Positions 37,537-45,739 of a DNA stretch of 64,000 bases are shown here, piece by piece. The notes under the pieces are model-generated. The model was given only the letters and a program-made list of their open reading frames with translations, searched no databases and was not told the DNA's origin. The position numbers and the translations under genes are program-made. How positions within the stretch are numbered: the stretch's first letter is position 1; each line of letters begins with the position of its first letter. The stretch comes from Paenibacillus oralis (GTDB lineage: Bacteria; Bacillota; Bacilli; Paenibacillales; Paenibacillaceae), in assembly GCF_003863965.1 (NCBI RefSeq), contig NZ_RRCN01000001.1, positions 2,996,304 to 3,060,303 on the forward strand. Reading direction: 5' to 3'.

Positions 37537-38697
37537 TTAGGATTTTATCGCATTTTGCGTCAACGTTTTGTACTGCTCATCCGTCAAATCCCCGCTGTGG
37601 TAGAACAGCTTGTAGAAACGGTTCACTTCGGCCCGGAGATCGTAATTGAAAACATCCGGATACAGCGTTTGGGATAGCCAAATCATCCCGATATAGCGGT
37701 TAACGGAAGGTGGAGAACCCATCCAGCTGTACGGCGCTCCGGGCACCTCAAAGTAATTGCCGTCACGAATCGCTTTCATTTGCTTCCACGTGCCGTCGGA
37801 GGCCACGCTGCCGTAAATGCTCTGCGGAGCGAAGAAAATCACATCGGGATCCCATTGGACAATTTGTTCCAGCGAAACCTCATTGCCGCTGCCTTTGCTA
37901 GACGGGTTGTCCAGGATGGCCACATTGTCCCCGAGCAGATCGAGAATTTCCGCGTGAAAAGAACCCTTGGCGATGATATTGGTACCGGTGTCCCCTAAAC
38001 TATACAGCACTTTCACTTTATGATCGCCGATCTTTTCCATCGTTTCCACGGTGTTGGTATATACCTCGTCGCAATAATCCGCCAGGACTTTGGCTTCATC
38101 CGGCATGCCGAGCACCTCGCCCAGCGTGTTGTAGCTGCCGGCCATCGTTTTAAGCGTTGCCTCCACGAAAATGACCGGAATGCCAAGCTGTTCCTGAAGG
38201 GCGTCGAGATCTTCCGCGATGCCGTCCTTTTTCTCGCCGATATCGATGATCAGCTGCGGCTTGGCGGCGGCCAGCGCCTCCATGTTCAAATCGCCGGAAC
38301 CGTAAAATTGGCCGAATACGGGCAGCTGCAAATACTTGTCGTCGAGATAAGCGCCGGCTTCGTCGCTCCATTTGCCGGACAAGCCCACGAGCTTATCCGG
38401 GGCCAGGGAGAAAAGCACGATTTGCGCCAGCGATCCCGAAGGGGCGATCCGTTCGATATGTTTCGGAATTTCCACCTCTCGTCCCGCCGAATCGGTGAAC
38501 ACCACGGTTTCCGCGCTATCCGGCGACGGGTCTGCACTTTTCCCGCCCACCGCCGATTCCGCAGTGCCGGACGCGGCCTGTGCCGGATCGGCCGACGGCG
38601 CTGGTTGCTCCCCTGCGGACCCGCAGGCAGCCAGCAACATAACTGTTGCCAACAACGCAATTGAGATTTTCGATAAACTAAACCATTTTCTTTTCAA
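37537..38697 (-). CDS. Iron/metal-complex ABC transporter substrate-binding lipoprotein (FecB type)
   Basis: A 386-aa lipoprotein with signal peptide MKRKWFSLSKISIALLATVMLLAAC and an acylated cysteine at about residue 25, then a Ser/Ala/Pro linker. The mature part belongs to the periplasmic-binding family of siderophore, heme and B12 receptors (FTDSAGREVEIP, IERIAPSGSLAQIVL). The late GSPPSVNRYIGMIWL is unlike classical ferric-siderophore binders. The TTG at 38697 is the best start: the frame is open for 35 more codons but only this gives a normal signal peptide. It is the last gene of a three-gene importer operon. Confidence 0.85.
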   Translation of the reverse strand: MKRKWFSLSKISIALLATVMLLAACGSAGEQPAPSADPAQAASGTAESAVGGKSADPSPDSAETVVFTDSAGREVEIPKHIERIAPSGSLAQIVLFSLAPDKLVGLSGKWSDEAGAYLDDKYLQLPVFGQFYGSGDLNMEALAAAKPQLIIDIGEKKDGIAEDLDALQEQLGIPVIFVEATLKTMAGSYNTLGEVLGMPDEAKVLADYCDEVYTNTVETMEKIGDHKVKVLYSLGDTGTNIIAKGSFHAEILDLLGDNVAILDNPSSKGSGNEVSLEQIVQWDPDVIFFAPQSIYGSVASDGTWKQMKAIRDGNYFEVPGAPYSWMGSPPSVNRYIGMIWLSQTLYPDVFNYDLRAEVNRFYKLFYHSGDLTDEQYKTLTQNAIKS

Positions 38698-38768
38698 GCC
38701 GAACACATCCTCTCTTAAACCATTTTTCAAATTTCCAAAACAAACGCATCTCGCTTCTGCTCCGGGCT

Positions 38769-39554
38769 TTATGTATCGGAAATCGCAAACCGGGGGACGC
38801 AAACGGAGATTTTCCCGTCGTACAAACGGGCCAGGCTAATGTCCACGCCGTAAAGCGAATGGAGCCTTTCTTCGTTCAGCACGTCGCGAGGGGGACCAAA
38901 GGCGGTCACCCGGCCCTCTTGCAGCGTCATCACCGTATCGGCAAACAGCAGGGCCTGATCGGGGTTATGGGTGGACTGAACCACCGTGTAACCCGCATGC
39001 GTCAACTGCTTAACTTTGCTTAACACCCGCAGTTGATTGCCATAATCGAGATTGGCCGTAGGTTCATCCATCATCAGGATGCGGGCCTGCTGCGCCAAAG
39101 CTCTCGCGATCAGCACGAGCTGCCGTTCTCCGCCGCTTAGCTCCATGAACGCTCTGCCGCCCAGCCGGGAGATTCCCACTTGCTCCAGGGCTTGCTCCGC
39201 GATCAGCCGTTCTTGTTTGCCGGGGACGGAAAATACCGAAAAACTTGCCGACGTTCCCATCAGCACCATATCCCTCACCGAGTAGCCAAAGACAGGAGCA
39301 TGGGATTGGGGAACAAAGGCGATATGGCGGGCCAGTTCACGCGGCGGCAGAGTACGGGCGTTTCTGCCGTCGATGACGATTTCCCCGGTGTAACCGGGAA
39401 GCAAGCCAAGGATGCAGCGGAATAACGTGCTTTTGCCCACACCGTTGGGCCCGAGCAGGCATAAGAGGCTGCTCCCCTGCTGGGTGAAAGTGACATTGTC
39501 CAGCACCCGATCTTTTTTATAGGAGAAGCTAAGCCGTTCCACGCAGAGACTCAA
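38769..39554 (-). CDS. FecE-type ABC transporter ATP-binding protein
   Basis: A 261-aa ATPase of the iron-complex/cobalamin importer family. Walker A is GPNGVGKST at about residues 35-43, signature LSGGERQLVLIARAL, Walker B ILMMDEPTANLD and switch STHNPDQ. It begins at a TTG that overlaps the stop of the permease (TTGA). The substrate is shared with the neighbouring binding protein. Confidence 0.92.
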   Translation of the reverse strand: MSLCVERLSFSYKKDRVLDNVTFTQQGSSLLCLLGPNGVGKSTLFRCILGLLPGYTGEIVIDGRNARTLPPRELARHIAFVPQSHAPVFGYSVRDMVLMGTSASFSVFSVPGKQERLIAEQALEQVGISRLGGRAFMELSGGERQLVLIARALAQQARILMMDEPTANLDYGNQLRVLSKVKQLTHAGYTVVQSTHNPDQALLFADTVMTLQEGRVTAFGPPRDVLNEERLHSLYGVDISLARLYDGKISVCVPRFAISDT

Positions 39555-40561
39555 GCGGAATCACCCGCTTTCAGAATCAGGCTGATGAAGAACGGAGCGC
39601 CGATAATCGCGGTGAGGATGCCGATCGGAACTTCACTCGTCCACAAATTGCGGGAAAAGTTGTCCACGATCAGGAGAAACACTGCTCCGGCCAGCATGGA
39701 GGCGGGCAGCAGGCGCTGATAGTTGTTGCCGACCAGGGAGCGGGTGAGGTGCGGAATCACAAGGCCGACCCAGCCGATCATGCCGCTGACCGCCACGCTG
39801 GAGGCCGTAATGAGCGTGGCGCACACGATGACGGCGAGCCGGACAGCTCCGGCATTAACGCCCATCGTACGGGCCTCGGCATCGCCCAGGGTCAGCACAT
39901 TGACGCGCCAGCGCAGCAGCAACAGCGGCACCAGTCCCAAAACCATTGGAATGACAATGAAAAGGACCTCCTCTTTTTTCGTGCCCGCAAGACTTCCCAT
40001 AAGCCAGTATGTAATAGCCGGAAGCTGTTCGTTGGGGTCGGCCACCATCTTAATAAAGGAGGTGCAGGCGGAAAACAGCGAGCCAACCATGATGCCGGAT
40101 AAAATCAGGCCGAGCACCTGCCTGCCCTTTGTTCTTCTGCTTATGGCAAGAACAAGGAGGACGCAAAGGATGCTGAACAAAAACGCGCTGAACGTGATTT
40201 CCCGCTTGCCGCCTCCAAGCAAAATAGCCAGCGCCGCTCCAAAAGCGGCCCCCGCCGAAGCGCCAAGCACGTCCGGAGCCGCCATCGGGTTTTGAAAGAT
40301 CCCTTGATAGGCGGCTCCCGCCGCGGAAAGGCAGCAGCCAACAAGGCAGGCCAGTATGATGCGCGGAAGTCTGACATTGTAAAAAATCGCTTGCTGCTGC
40401 GCATCGGCGTTGCCTTCGGCGGGATGAACCGCCGCTAATATCAGCTTCAGCACCTCGCCGGGCGTAATCGGATAACGGCCCAGGTTCAAGGAAATCAGGA
40501 TGACGAGCAAGAGCAGCAGCGCCAGCGCCGGCAGCATCCATCGATATCGTAAACTATTCAA
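39551..40561 (-). CDS. FecCD-type ABC transporter permease
   Basis: A 336-aa permease with about ten transmembrane helices. Family phrases include ALLGVCLSAAGAAYQGIFQNPMAAPDVLGAS-like residues (here LVGCCLSAAGAAYQ and NPMAAPDVLGASAGAAFG) and GLVIPHLTRSLVGNNYQRLLP near the C-terminus. It is the first gene of the importer operon and is read divergently from the GTPase gene at 40753 across a 191-bp AT-rich region. Confidence 0.93.
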   Translation of the reverse strand: MNSLRYRWMLPALALLLLLVILISLNLGRYPITPGEVLKLILAAVHPAEGNADAQQQAIFYNVRLPRIILACLVGCCLSAAGAAYQGIFQNPMAAPDVLGASAGAAFGAALAILLGGGKREITFSAFLFSILCVLLVLAISRRTKGRQVLGLILSGIMVGSLFSACTSFIKMVADPNEQLPAITYWLMGSLAGTKKEEVLFIVIPMVLGLVPLLLLRWRVNVLTLGDAEARTMGVNAGAVRLAVIVCATLITASSVAVSGMIGWVGLVIPHLTRSLVGNNYQRLLPASMLAGAVFLLIVDNFSRNLWTSEVPIGILTAIIGAPFFISLILKAGDSA

Positions 40562-40642
40562 TCGGTTTCCCCACCTCCGTTAACGCTCATTTTTGTCGCT
40601 CATTGTAGCAATCGGCTGCGTATGTTGTCAAATGAAAAATTA

Positions 40643-40678
40643 TAATTAGATATAAATAAATATATTTAGTTATAATTA
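40643..40678. promoter_or_regulatory. 36-bp imperfect palindrome in the divergent intergenic region
   Basis: The segment starting TAATTAGATATAAATA and ending TATTTAGTTATAATTA is complementary to itself at 14 of 18 positions. It lies midway between the divergent importer and GTPase operons. It does not resemble Fur, Zur, MntR or NikR consensus sites as I know them. A shared regulator site is inferred. Confidence 0.45.
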
Positions 40679-40752
40679 GTGATAAATAACACTGCCGATT
40701 AGCTGTTTTTTTCAGTAAATTTAAAAATAATAAATTTTGTGGAGGGTGAAGC

Positions 40753-41436
40753 ATGAAGTTGGTTACTGTAGCGGGTCCGCCTTCATCGGGGAAGACATCG
40801 GTGATTTTACAGCTTGCCGAGAGTTTGCGGGAGCAGAAACAAACGCTCGGCGTCATTAAATTCGACTGTCTTACTACCTTCGACCAGCTTCGTTACAAGG
40901 AAGCGGGACTGCCCGTACAGGTAGGGTACTCCGGCAAAGTTTGCCCCGATCATTTTTTCGTCAGCAACATCGAGGACGGTGTGGAGTGGGGGAGAGGAAT
41001 CGGGCTGGATGTGCTGATTACGGAGAGCGCCGGCTTGTGCAATCGCTGTTCCCCTTATATCCGCGGCGTTTTGGCGGTTTGCGTCACCGACTGTTTGTCA
41101 GGCGTTCAGACGCCGCGCAAAATCGGCATGCTCAAACTGGCGGATGTAATCGTGATCACGAAGGGAGATATCGTCTCGCAGGCGGAGCGCGAAGTGTTCC
41201 GTTTCAATGTCCGCCAGGTGAACGGCCGGGCCGCGATTCTGTTTGTTAACGGCATTACCGGCCAGGGCGCTTTTATGCTTGGCAAGCATGTGGCCAAGGC
41301 TGCCGAGACTATGACGCTAAGGGATGCCAGGCTGCGGTTTACGACGCCGGCCTCGGTATGCTCCTACTGTACGGGAGAAATGCGCATTGGCGAGAGCTAT
41401 CAGATGGGCATGATGAAAAAAATGGAGTTCAGGTGA
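40753..41436 (+). CDS. P-loop GTPase of the HypB/UreG/CobW type
   Basis: A 227-aa cytosolic nucleotide-binding protein. The P-loop GPPSSGKTS is at residues 8-16, and ITKGDIVS resembles the NKxD base-recognition motif. Two cysteine pairs, CNRC (96-99) and CSYC (203-206), could hold a metal. The overall plan resembles G3E metallochaperone GTPases that deliver nickel or cobalt. It heads a four-gene operon opposite a FecBCD-type importer, so handling of the imported metal or complex is the natural guess. The substrate is not known. Confidence 0.7.
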   Translation: MKLVTVAGPPSSGKTSVILQLAESLREQKQTLGVIKFDCLTTFDQLRYKEAGLPVQVGYSGKVCPDHFFVSNIEDGVEWGRGIGLDVLITESAGLCNRCSPYIRGVLAVCVTDCLSGVQTPRKIGMLKLADVIVITKGDIVSQAEREVFRFNVRQVNGRAAILFVNGITGQGAFMLGKHVAKAAETMTLRDARLRFTTPASVCSYCTGEMRIGESYQMGMMKKMEFR

Positions 41437-41442
41437 TGGTGG

Positions 41443-42456
41443 ATGGTGATGAAATTTCAACAGCTGATCGAAACAAGTCCAATCGCTGAGATTGTGGAGT
41501 TGTACCCCATAGCACGCGATTTTTTGCTTAATTTCGGCCTGGATGACCTGCCTTGGGAGCGGACGTTGTCCGCCGCGTTGGAACAGGAGAATGAGGAACG
41601 CCTGCTGGAGTTCGGCTGCACCCGTACGGAAATTCCATTTCAGTTTGCCGCTTTTTTGGCGACGATGCTGGAGAGTGAAACGCTTGAAAGTGAAATCCGT
41701 TCGATTACGCTGCTTGGGGGCCGGGATAAAAGCGGCAATCCCGAGGAAATCAGCCTGACGATCCGCACCGGTGAAATCATCGGCATCGTAGGGCCTACGG
41801 GCTCAGGCAAAAGCCGGCTGCTTGCCGACATCGAATGCGTTGCCCAAGGCGATACGCCTACACGAAGGCGAATTCTGGTCAATGGCAGGCCGCTGGAGGA
41901 CGAGGAGCGGTTTCGGATGGAGGGGAAGCTGGTGGCCCAGCTTTCCCAGAATATGAACTTTGTGGTAGACCTTAGTGTCGGGGAGTTCCTGGATATGCAT
42001 GCCCAAAGCCGCCTATGTGCGGACAAAGAAGGGGTGATTCAGCAGTGCTTCGACTGCGCCAACCGGCTGGCGGGAGAGAAATTCGGCCTGGACACGAAGG
42101 TAACCCAGCTTTCCGGCGGCCAATCGCGCGCTTTGATGATTGCCGATACGGCTTATATGAGCGCTTCGCCGATCGTTTTGATCGATGAAATCGAGAACGC
42201 CGGCATTGACCGAAAACAGGCGGTGAATTTGCTGGCCAGCAAAGATAAAATCGTGCTGATTTCCACCCATGATCCGCTGCTGGCGCTTAGCGCCCACAAA
42301 CGGATTGTGATCCGGGGCGGCGGCATCCATAAGGTGATCGAAAAGACGGCTGAAGAGCGGGAGAGCCTGGTTCGGATCGAGGCGCTTGACGAGGCGCTGA
42401 TGGAGGTGCGCCGCCGGCTGCGCCAGGGAGAGCTGATTAACGCTCCGGCATTTTGA
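41443..42456 (+). CDS. Soluble ABC-type ATPase with N-terminal helical domain
   Basis: A 337-aa protein. Residues 1-90 form a helical region (QLIETSPIAEIVELYPIARDFLLNFGLDDLPW) resembling DUF1858-type domains. The ATPase follows with Walker A GPTGSGKS at 117-124, signature LSGGQSRAL at about 223 and Walker B LIDEIEN around 248, then STHDP. It lacks membrane segments and no permease of exporter type is adjacent, so it may act as a mechanical ATPase instead of a transporter subunit. It starts 6 bp after the GTPase. The ATG at 41449 is an alternative start. Confidence 0.75.
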   Translation: MVMKFQQLIETSPIAEIVELYPIARDFLLNFGLDDLPWERTLSAALEQENEERLLEFGCTRTEIPFQFAAFLATMLESETLESEIRSITLLGGRDKSGNPEEISLTIRTGEIIGIVGPTGSGKSRLLADIECVAQGDTPTRRRILVNGRPLEDEERFRMEGKLVAQLSQNMNFVVDLSVGEFLDMHAQSRLCADKEGVIQQCFDCANRLAGEKFGLDTKVTQLSGGQSRALMIADTAYMSASPIVLIDEIENAGIDRKQAVNLLASKDKIVLISTHDPLLALSAHKRIVIRGGGIHKVIEKTAEERESLVRIEALDEALMEVRRRLRQGELINAPAF

Positions 42457-42483
42457 ACTACCTTTTTAGACGGGAGGAAGGGT

Positions 42484-43242
42484 ATGTGGGAACTATACGA
42501 CGCGTTAATTGAAGGGATTGACGATTCCTGTACGGTGGAGGATTTGGTGTGCGGACCGGGCACGGCATTCGTACGCAGTAATGTGGGCTGCGGCTTCAGC
42601 GGAGCGCCGGCGGGAAGGACTAGACCGACCGCTCTCAGACATAAAAATCCGGGCATGAAGCTACGGGATCTTGCCGCATGCGTGAAGTCGTGGAATCTGC
42701 AGGAAGCCGGCATCGGCCAGGCGGCGATCAACGCCTACTACAATGCCTTGCCTGTCGCCAGGGCCAATGGGGTTCCCGTTTCCGGCGCCCGCTTTACGGA
42801 GGACCGGATATACGATCCGTTCATCTCCTACCAAGCGGCCATCCGAGACAAAAAAGTGGCGGTGGTAGGGCATTTTCATTATCTGGATCAGCTGTTCCGG
42901 CCGGTATGCGACCTGTCGGTTCTCGAATTCGAGCCGAAGGAGGGCGATTTTCCGTATACCGCCGCCGAATATATTTTGCCGGAGGCCGAATTTGTCGTCA
43001 TCACCAGCGCCGCGCTGACCAATAAAGCAATGCCGCGCCTTTTGGAGTTGTCCCGGGGGGCCAAGGTGGTCATCGTCGGTCCCTCGACGCCTATGGCGCC
43101 GGTGCTTGAACAGTTTGGCGTCTCCGATCTGTCCGGGATCATGATCAAAGACGGGGAGCGGGCCCGGCGTATCTGCTGCGGCCAGGAAAGCGGCAAAATT
43201 TACGCGTCGGCTCAGAAAACCAGTCTGAGGTTTCAATCATGA
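42484..43242 (+). CDS. DUF4213/DUF364 protein, putative heavy-metal chelatase family
   Basis: A 252-aa protein with the two-part layout known from the DUF364 structure: an enolase-N-like DUF4213 domain (about 5-85, with GPGTAFVRSNVGCGFSGAP) and a Rossmann-like DUF364 domain (about 110-245, with KVAVVGHFHYLD, EFVVITSAALTNKAMPRLLEL and VVIVGPSTPMAPVL). The family has been proposed, from its first structure, to act in heavy-metal chelation. Activity has not been shown to my knowledge. It has a strong GGGAGGAAGG site and overlaps the upstream end of the methyltransferase frame. Confidence 0.85.
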   Translation: MWELYDALIEGIDDSCTVEDLVCGPGTAFVRSNVGCGFSGAPAGRTRPTALRHKNPGMKLRDLAACVKSWNLQEAGIGQAAINAYYNALPVARANGVPVSGARFTEDRIYDPFISYQAAIRDKKVAVVGHFHYLDQLFRPVCDLSVLEFEPKEGDFPYTAAEYILPEAEFVVITSAALTNKAMPRLLELSRGAKVVIVGPSTPMAPVLEQFGVSDLSGIMIKDGERARRICCGQESGKIYASAQKTSLRFQS

Positions 43243-43256
43243 ATAGGGGGATAACG

Positions 43257-43955
43257 ATGCAGTTTACTTGGAATGCGAACACGATCGGCTGGTTTAAGGC
43301 GGCCAGCGCCTACACCGGATTTCACGAAAAGCTGGCGGAGCGGCTGCGCCCCGTCATTGCAGGCAGCGAAACTTTGTTTGATATCGGCTGCGGCCTCGGG
43401 CTCCTGTCGCAGCAATGGCGTGACAGTGTGGGCAAAATCGTGTGCGTGGATATCAACGAAGCTGCCCTGGCTTCGCTGACCGAAGATATAGCCGCCAAGC
43501 AAATCGGCAATATCGAAGTGCGTCTTGGCGACGCCTTTGATAGCGAGCCATGGTGCGACGTCATCTTGCTGTCCTATTTCGGCAGCCAGTCGGCCGAACG
43601 CTTTTTGCCGTATTGCCGCAAACTGATCGTTATTGTCGATTGGGATGAAGGCAGTAACTTGACGGGGCAAAGCGGGACCGGGGCGGGCCGGATGCGGCTC
43701 ACGGCGGGCAAGCTCGAGGAGCGTCTGCGCGAAAGCGGAGTCCGTTATTCCCGGCAAGAGGCGGCGCTGGAATTTGGCCAGCCTTTTGTATCCCGCGAGG
43801 ACGCGGCCGGCTTCTACGGGCAGCACGGTTCGCGTTTCCCTGAGGGAACGGAGGCGTTCCTGAATCGGATCGTCCCCGTAAACCAGCCCCCTTACCGGTT
43901 TTACCTGCCGTATCTGAAAAGGATGGGGGTATTTGTGATTGAAGGGGAGCGATAA
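43257..43955 (+). CDS. Class I SAM-dependent methyltransferase
   Basis: A 232-aa methyltransferase. Motif I is LFDIGCGLGLLSQQW at about residues 38-52, and the acidic residue of motif II is in KIVCVDINEAAL. The C-terminal half has no further landmark. It closes the four-gene operon with the GTPase, ABC ATPase and DUF364 protein. An ATG at 43239 overlaps the previous stop, but the ATG at 43257 has AGGGGG six bases before it. Methylation of a metallophore or corrinoid-like ligand is possible but unproven. Confidence 0.8.
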   Translation: MQFTWNANTIGWFKAASAYTGFHEKLAERLRPVIAGSETLFDIGCGLGLLSQQWRDSVGKIVCVDINEAALASLTEDIAAKQIGNIEVRLGDAFDSEPWCDVILLSYFGSQSAERFLPYCRKLIVIVDWDEGSNLTGQSGTGAGRMRLTAGKLEERLRESGVRYSRQEAALEFGQPFVSREDAAGFYGQHGSRFPEGTEAFLNRIVPVNQPPYRFYLPYLKRMGVFVIEGER

Positions 43956-44114
43956 CCAACTTAAAAGCAGGGGGAGCATGGGGGTGACAGCGATGGAATA
44001 TGGAGCTTGAAGCCGCTATTCAGGAATTTGAACGTGCTGAAACCTTTACGTGGAAGAAACGATATGCCACTCTCGCCACGTTGCGATATAAGGAAGCGGG
44101 GGAATCCCACGAAA

Positions 44115-44291
44115 TGCAAAAGTGCAGGCGGTTTTCGTCGAAATTCCTCGAAACAGTTGGTTCAGATGTAAAAGTGCAGTTCATTTCGGGTCAAAATCTA
44201 CTTTTTTATCGTATAGCCCCAAAAGAGATGCATTTTTGCATTTCAACCGCTCTAAAATGGAGATTTACCGAGAATGGAATGCACTTTTGCA
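44115..44291. repeat. Four-copy intergenic array, family C, copy 2
   Basis: Units begin at 44115 (TGCAAAAGTGCA), 44167 (TGTAAAAGTGCA), 44229 (TGCATTTTTGCA) and 44280 (TGCACTTTTGCA). Spacings are 52, 62 and 51 bp, the same as in the array at 27190-27367. The first unit is preceded by CCCACGAAA, the complement of the flank at the other end of copy 1, so the two copies are in opposite orientation. Confidence 0.87.
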
Positions 44292-44677
44292 GTTGATCCC
44301 ATCGGGCCTCTCCATGGCCTAGGTAACGTTATGTTTTGTAGTAAAGAACGTGTTTCGATCAGATGGAAAAATGTGCTTGATTAGGAGTTTTTTATGCAAC
44401 GATAGACCAGGAGAGCAGGATCGGGAACAGGTACGCTCGGGTGGGGTGATCGCTTTACAACAACTGCCGGATTAGATCCGCGAAGCCGCTGTAAAAGTCA
44501 GGAAAAAGCTTTCCGCCTAATTCAGCGTTCAACTCCACCGGTAGATGGTAGCCTTCCCCAATTACATCAACGCTTACTTGCCAATTTCATGCTGCGAAAG
44601 TAGAGTTATAAAATTTCGGTCATGGTAGAGGGCGATGCGCAGGTAGAGAGGGGAGGAGAAGAGGACCTGGAGGGGGC
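44292..44677. other. Non-coding stretch between two arrays
   Basis: No gene, RNA or clear signal is seen here. Short open frames lack ribosome binding sites. Together with 43956-44114 and the two arrays, the gap between the methyltransferase and thymidine kinase genes is about 1 kb of non-coding DNA. Confidence 0.5.
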
Positions 44678-44860
44678 TAAGGGACACCAGAGCCGTTATT
44701 TTCGGAAAAACCGAGGTTTGCAAAATGTAACGGACACAGATGACCTTATTTACCCCAAATCGGCCTGGATGAACGGGTTTAAAGCGAAATAAGGTCATGT
44801 GTGTCCGTTAGGCTGGGAAATACCCGGGAAATGGGCGGATAAGGTCGCTGGTGTCCGTTA
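44678..44860. repeat. Four-copy intergenic array, family A, copy 2
   Basis: Forward units begin at 44678 (first half TAAGGGAC, one mismatch) and 44728 (TAACGGAC-N6-GACCTTATTT), and inverted units end at 44810 and 44860 (ATAAGGTC-N6-GTCCGTTA). Pair spacings are 50 and 50 bp, and the inner pair is 59 bp apart centre to centre, as in copy 1 at 297-478. The GGGAAATACCCGGGAAATGG segment between units 3 and 4 is also shared. Confidence 0.83.
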
Positions 44861-44925
44861 GAGCAACGTCCACAGGTTGGAAAGGGCCGAGGTACTCGAT
44901 GCTATTGTTCGGCCCGCCATTAAAG

Positions 44926-44945
44926 GACGCCTTCAGGCGTTTTTC
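44926..44945 (+). terminator. Small intrinsic terminator next to tdk
   Basis: ACGCCT and AGGCGT form a tight stem with a 2-nt loop and five Ts on the plus strand. The minus side has only CCTTTA. It lies 18 bp beyond the tdk stop, yet its T tract is oriented for transcripts arriving from the array region on the plus strand. Confidence 0.55.
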
Positions 44946-44962
44946 TTACTCACTTTATACAT

Positions 44963-45532
44963 TTACAGCGGCGGATTCGCGTGACACTTGCGGCAGACCG
45001 GGTAATACGATTCGTTGCCGCCGATTTGGATCTGCTCGCCCGTGTAGACGGGTTTGCCGTCTTCCACCCGCAGGTTCATCGTCGCCTTGCGCGCGCAGAA
45101 CCAGCAAATCGTCTTCATTTCCTCGATTTTATCGGCGTAGATGAGCAGGAGCCGGCTTCCTTCGAACAAGTGGTTTTGGAAGTCGTTTTTCAGCCCGAAC
45201 GCCATCACCGGAATATCCAGCTCATCGACGATCCGGACCAATTGCTTAATGCTGCCCTCGCTCAGGAACTGGCATTCGTCCACCAGCACGCAGTACAGCT
45301 TGGGAATGTGGGTTCGGACGATTTCGAAAATATCCGTCTCCCCGTAGATCGGGATGGCTTCCCGGCGCAAGCCGATCCGGGACGAGACGAAACCGACCTC
45401 ATCGCGGTTGTCGATGGCGGAAGTAAAAATAAGCACGGGTTTGTTCTGTTCTTCGTAGTTGTGGGCAACCTTCAAAATTTCGATCGATTTGCCGCTGTTC
45501 ATTGCCCCGTATTTGAAAAATAACTGTGCCAA
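44963..45532 (-). CDS. tdk: Thymidine kinase
   Basis: A 189-aa type II thymidine kinase of nucleotide salvage. The P-loop is GAMNSGKS at residues 9-16. The catalytic glutamate and Walker B region read [12 protein letters not shown]. The lasso and zinc site are CWFCARKA and CRKCH. Length is typical for Bacillales. It stands alone. Confidence 0.96.
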   Translation of the reverse strand: MAQLFFKYGAMNSGKSIEILKVAHNYEEQNKPVLIFTSAIDNRDEVGFVSSRIGLRREAIPIYGETDIFEIVRTHIPKLYCVLVDECQFLSEGSIKQLVRIVDELDIPVMAFGLKNDFQNHLFEGSRLLLIYADKIEEMKTICWFCARKATMNLRVEDGKPVYTGEQIQIGGNESYYPVCRKCHANPPL

Positions 45533-45739
45533 TCCAAGACGTCCCTTTCTCTAATCATAATCGTTAAACATGATTATTCTATCATAAATCAGCCCATCGC
45601 ATAGATAAAGAAACCGCGAATTTTGGCGTTATTTAACGATTGTCTATAACTTCATATTGCTTTCCGAAGATTTGGCATATACTTGTGAATTAATAATTTG
45701 TGTTGAAGAGCTCAACGAGGAAAGTGCAGGTATCTGTCT

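Noticed and set aside
40753..41436. The GTPase as a hydrogenase or urease maturation factor (HypB or UreG)
   Set aside because: No hydrogenase, urease or matching hyp/ure genes are in the window, the histidine-rich metal region of those proteins is missing, and the neighbours are a different set.
44000..44296. A 98-codon open frame after the methyltransferase gene
   Set aside because: Most of it is array C2 read as protein. The first 30 codons look slightly protein-like, but there is no ribosome binding site and the start lies just after a stop in a short overlapping frame.
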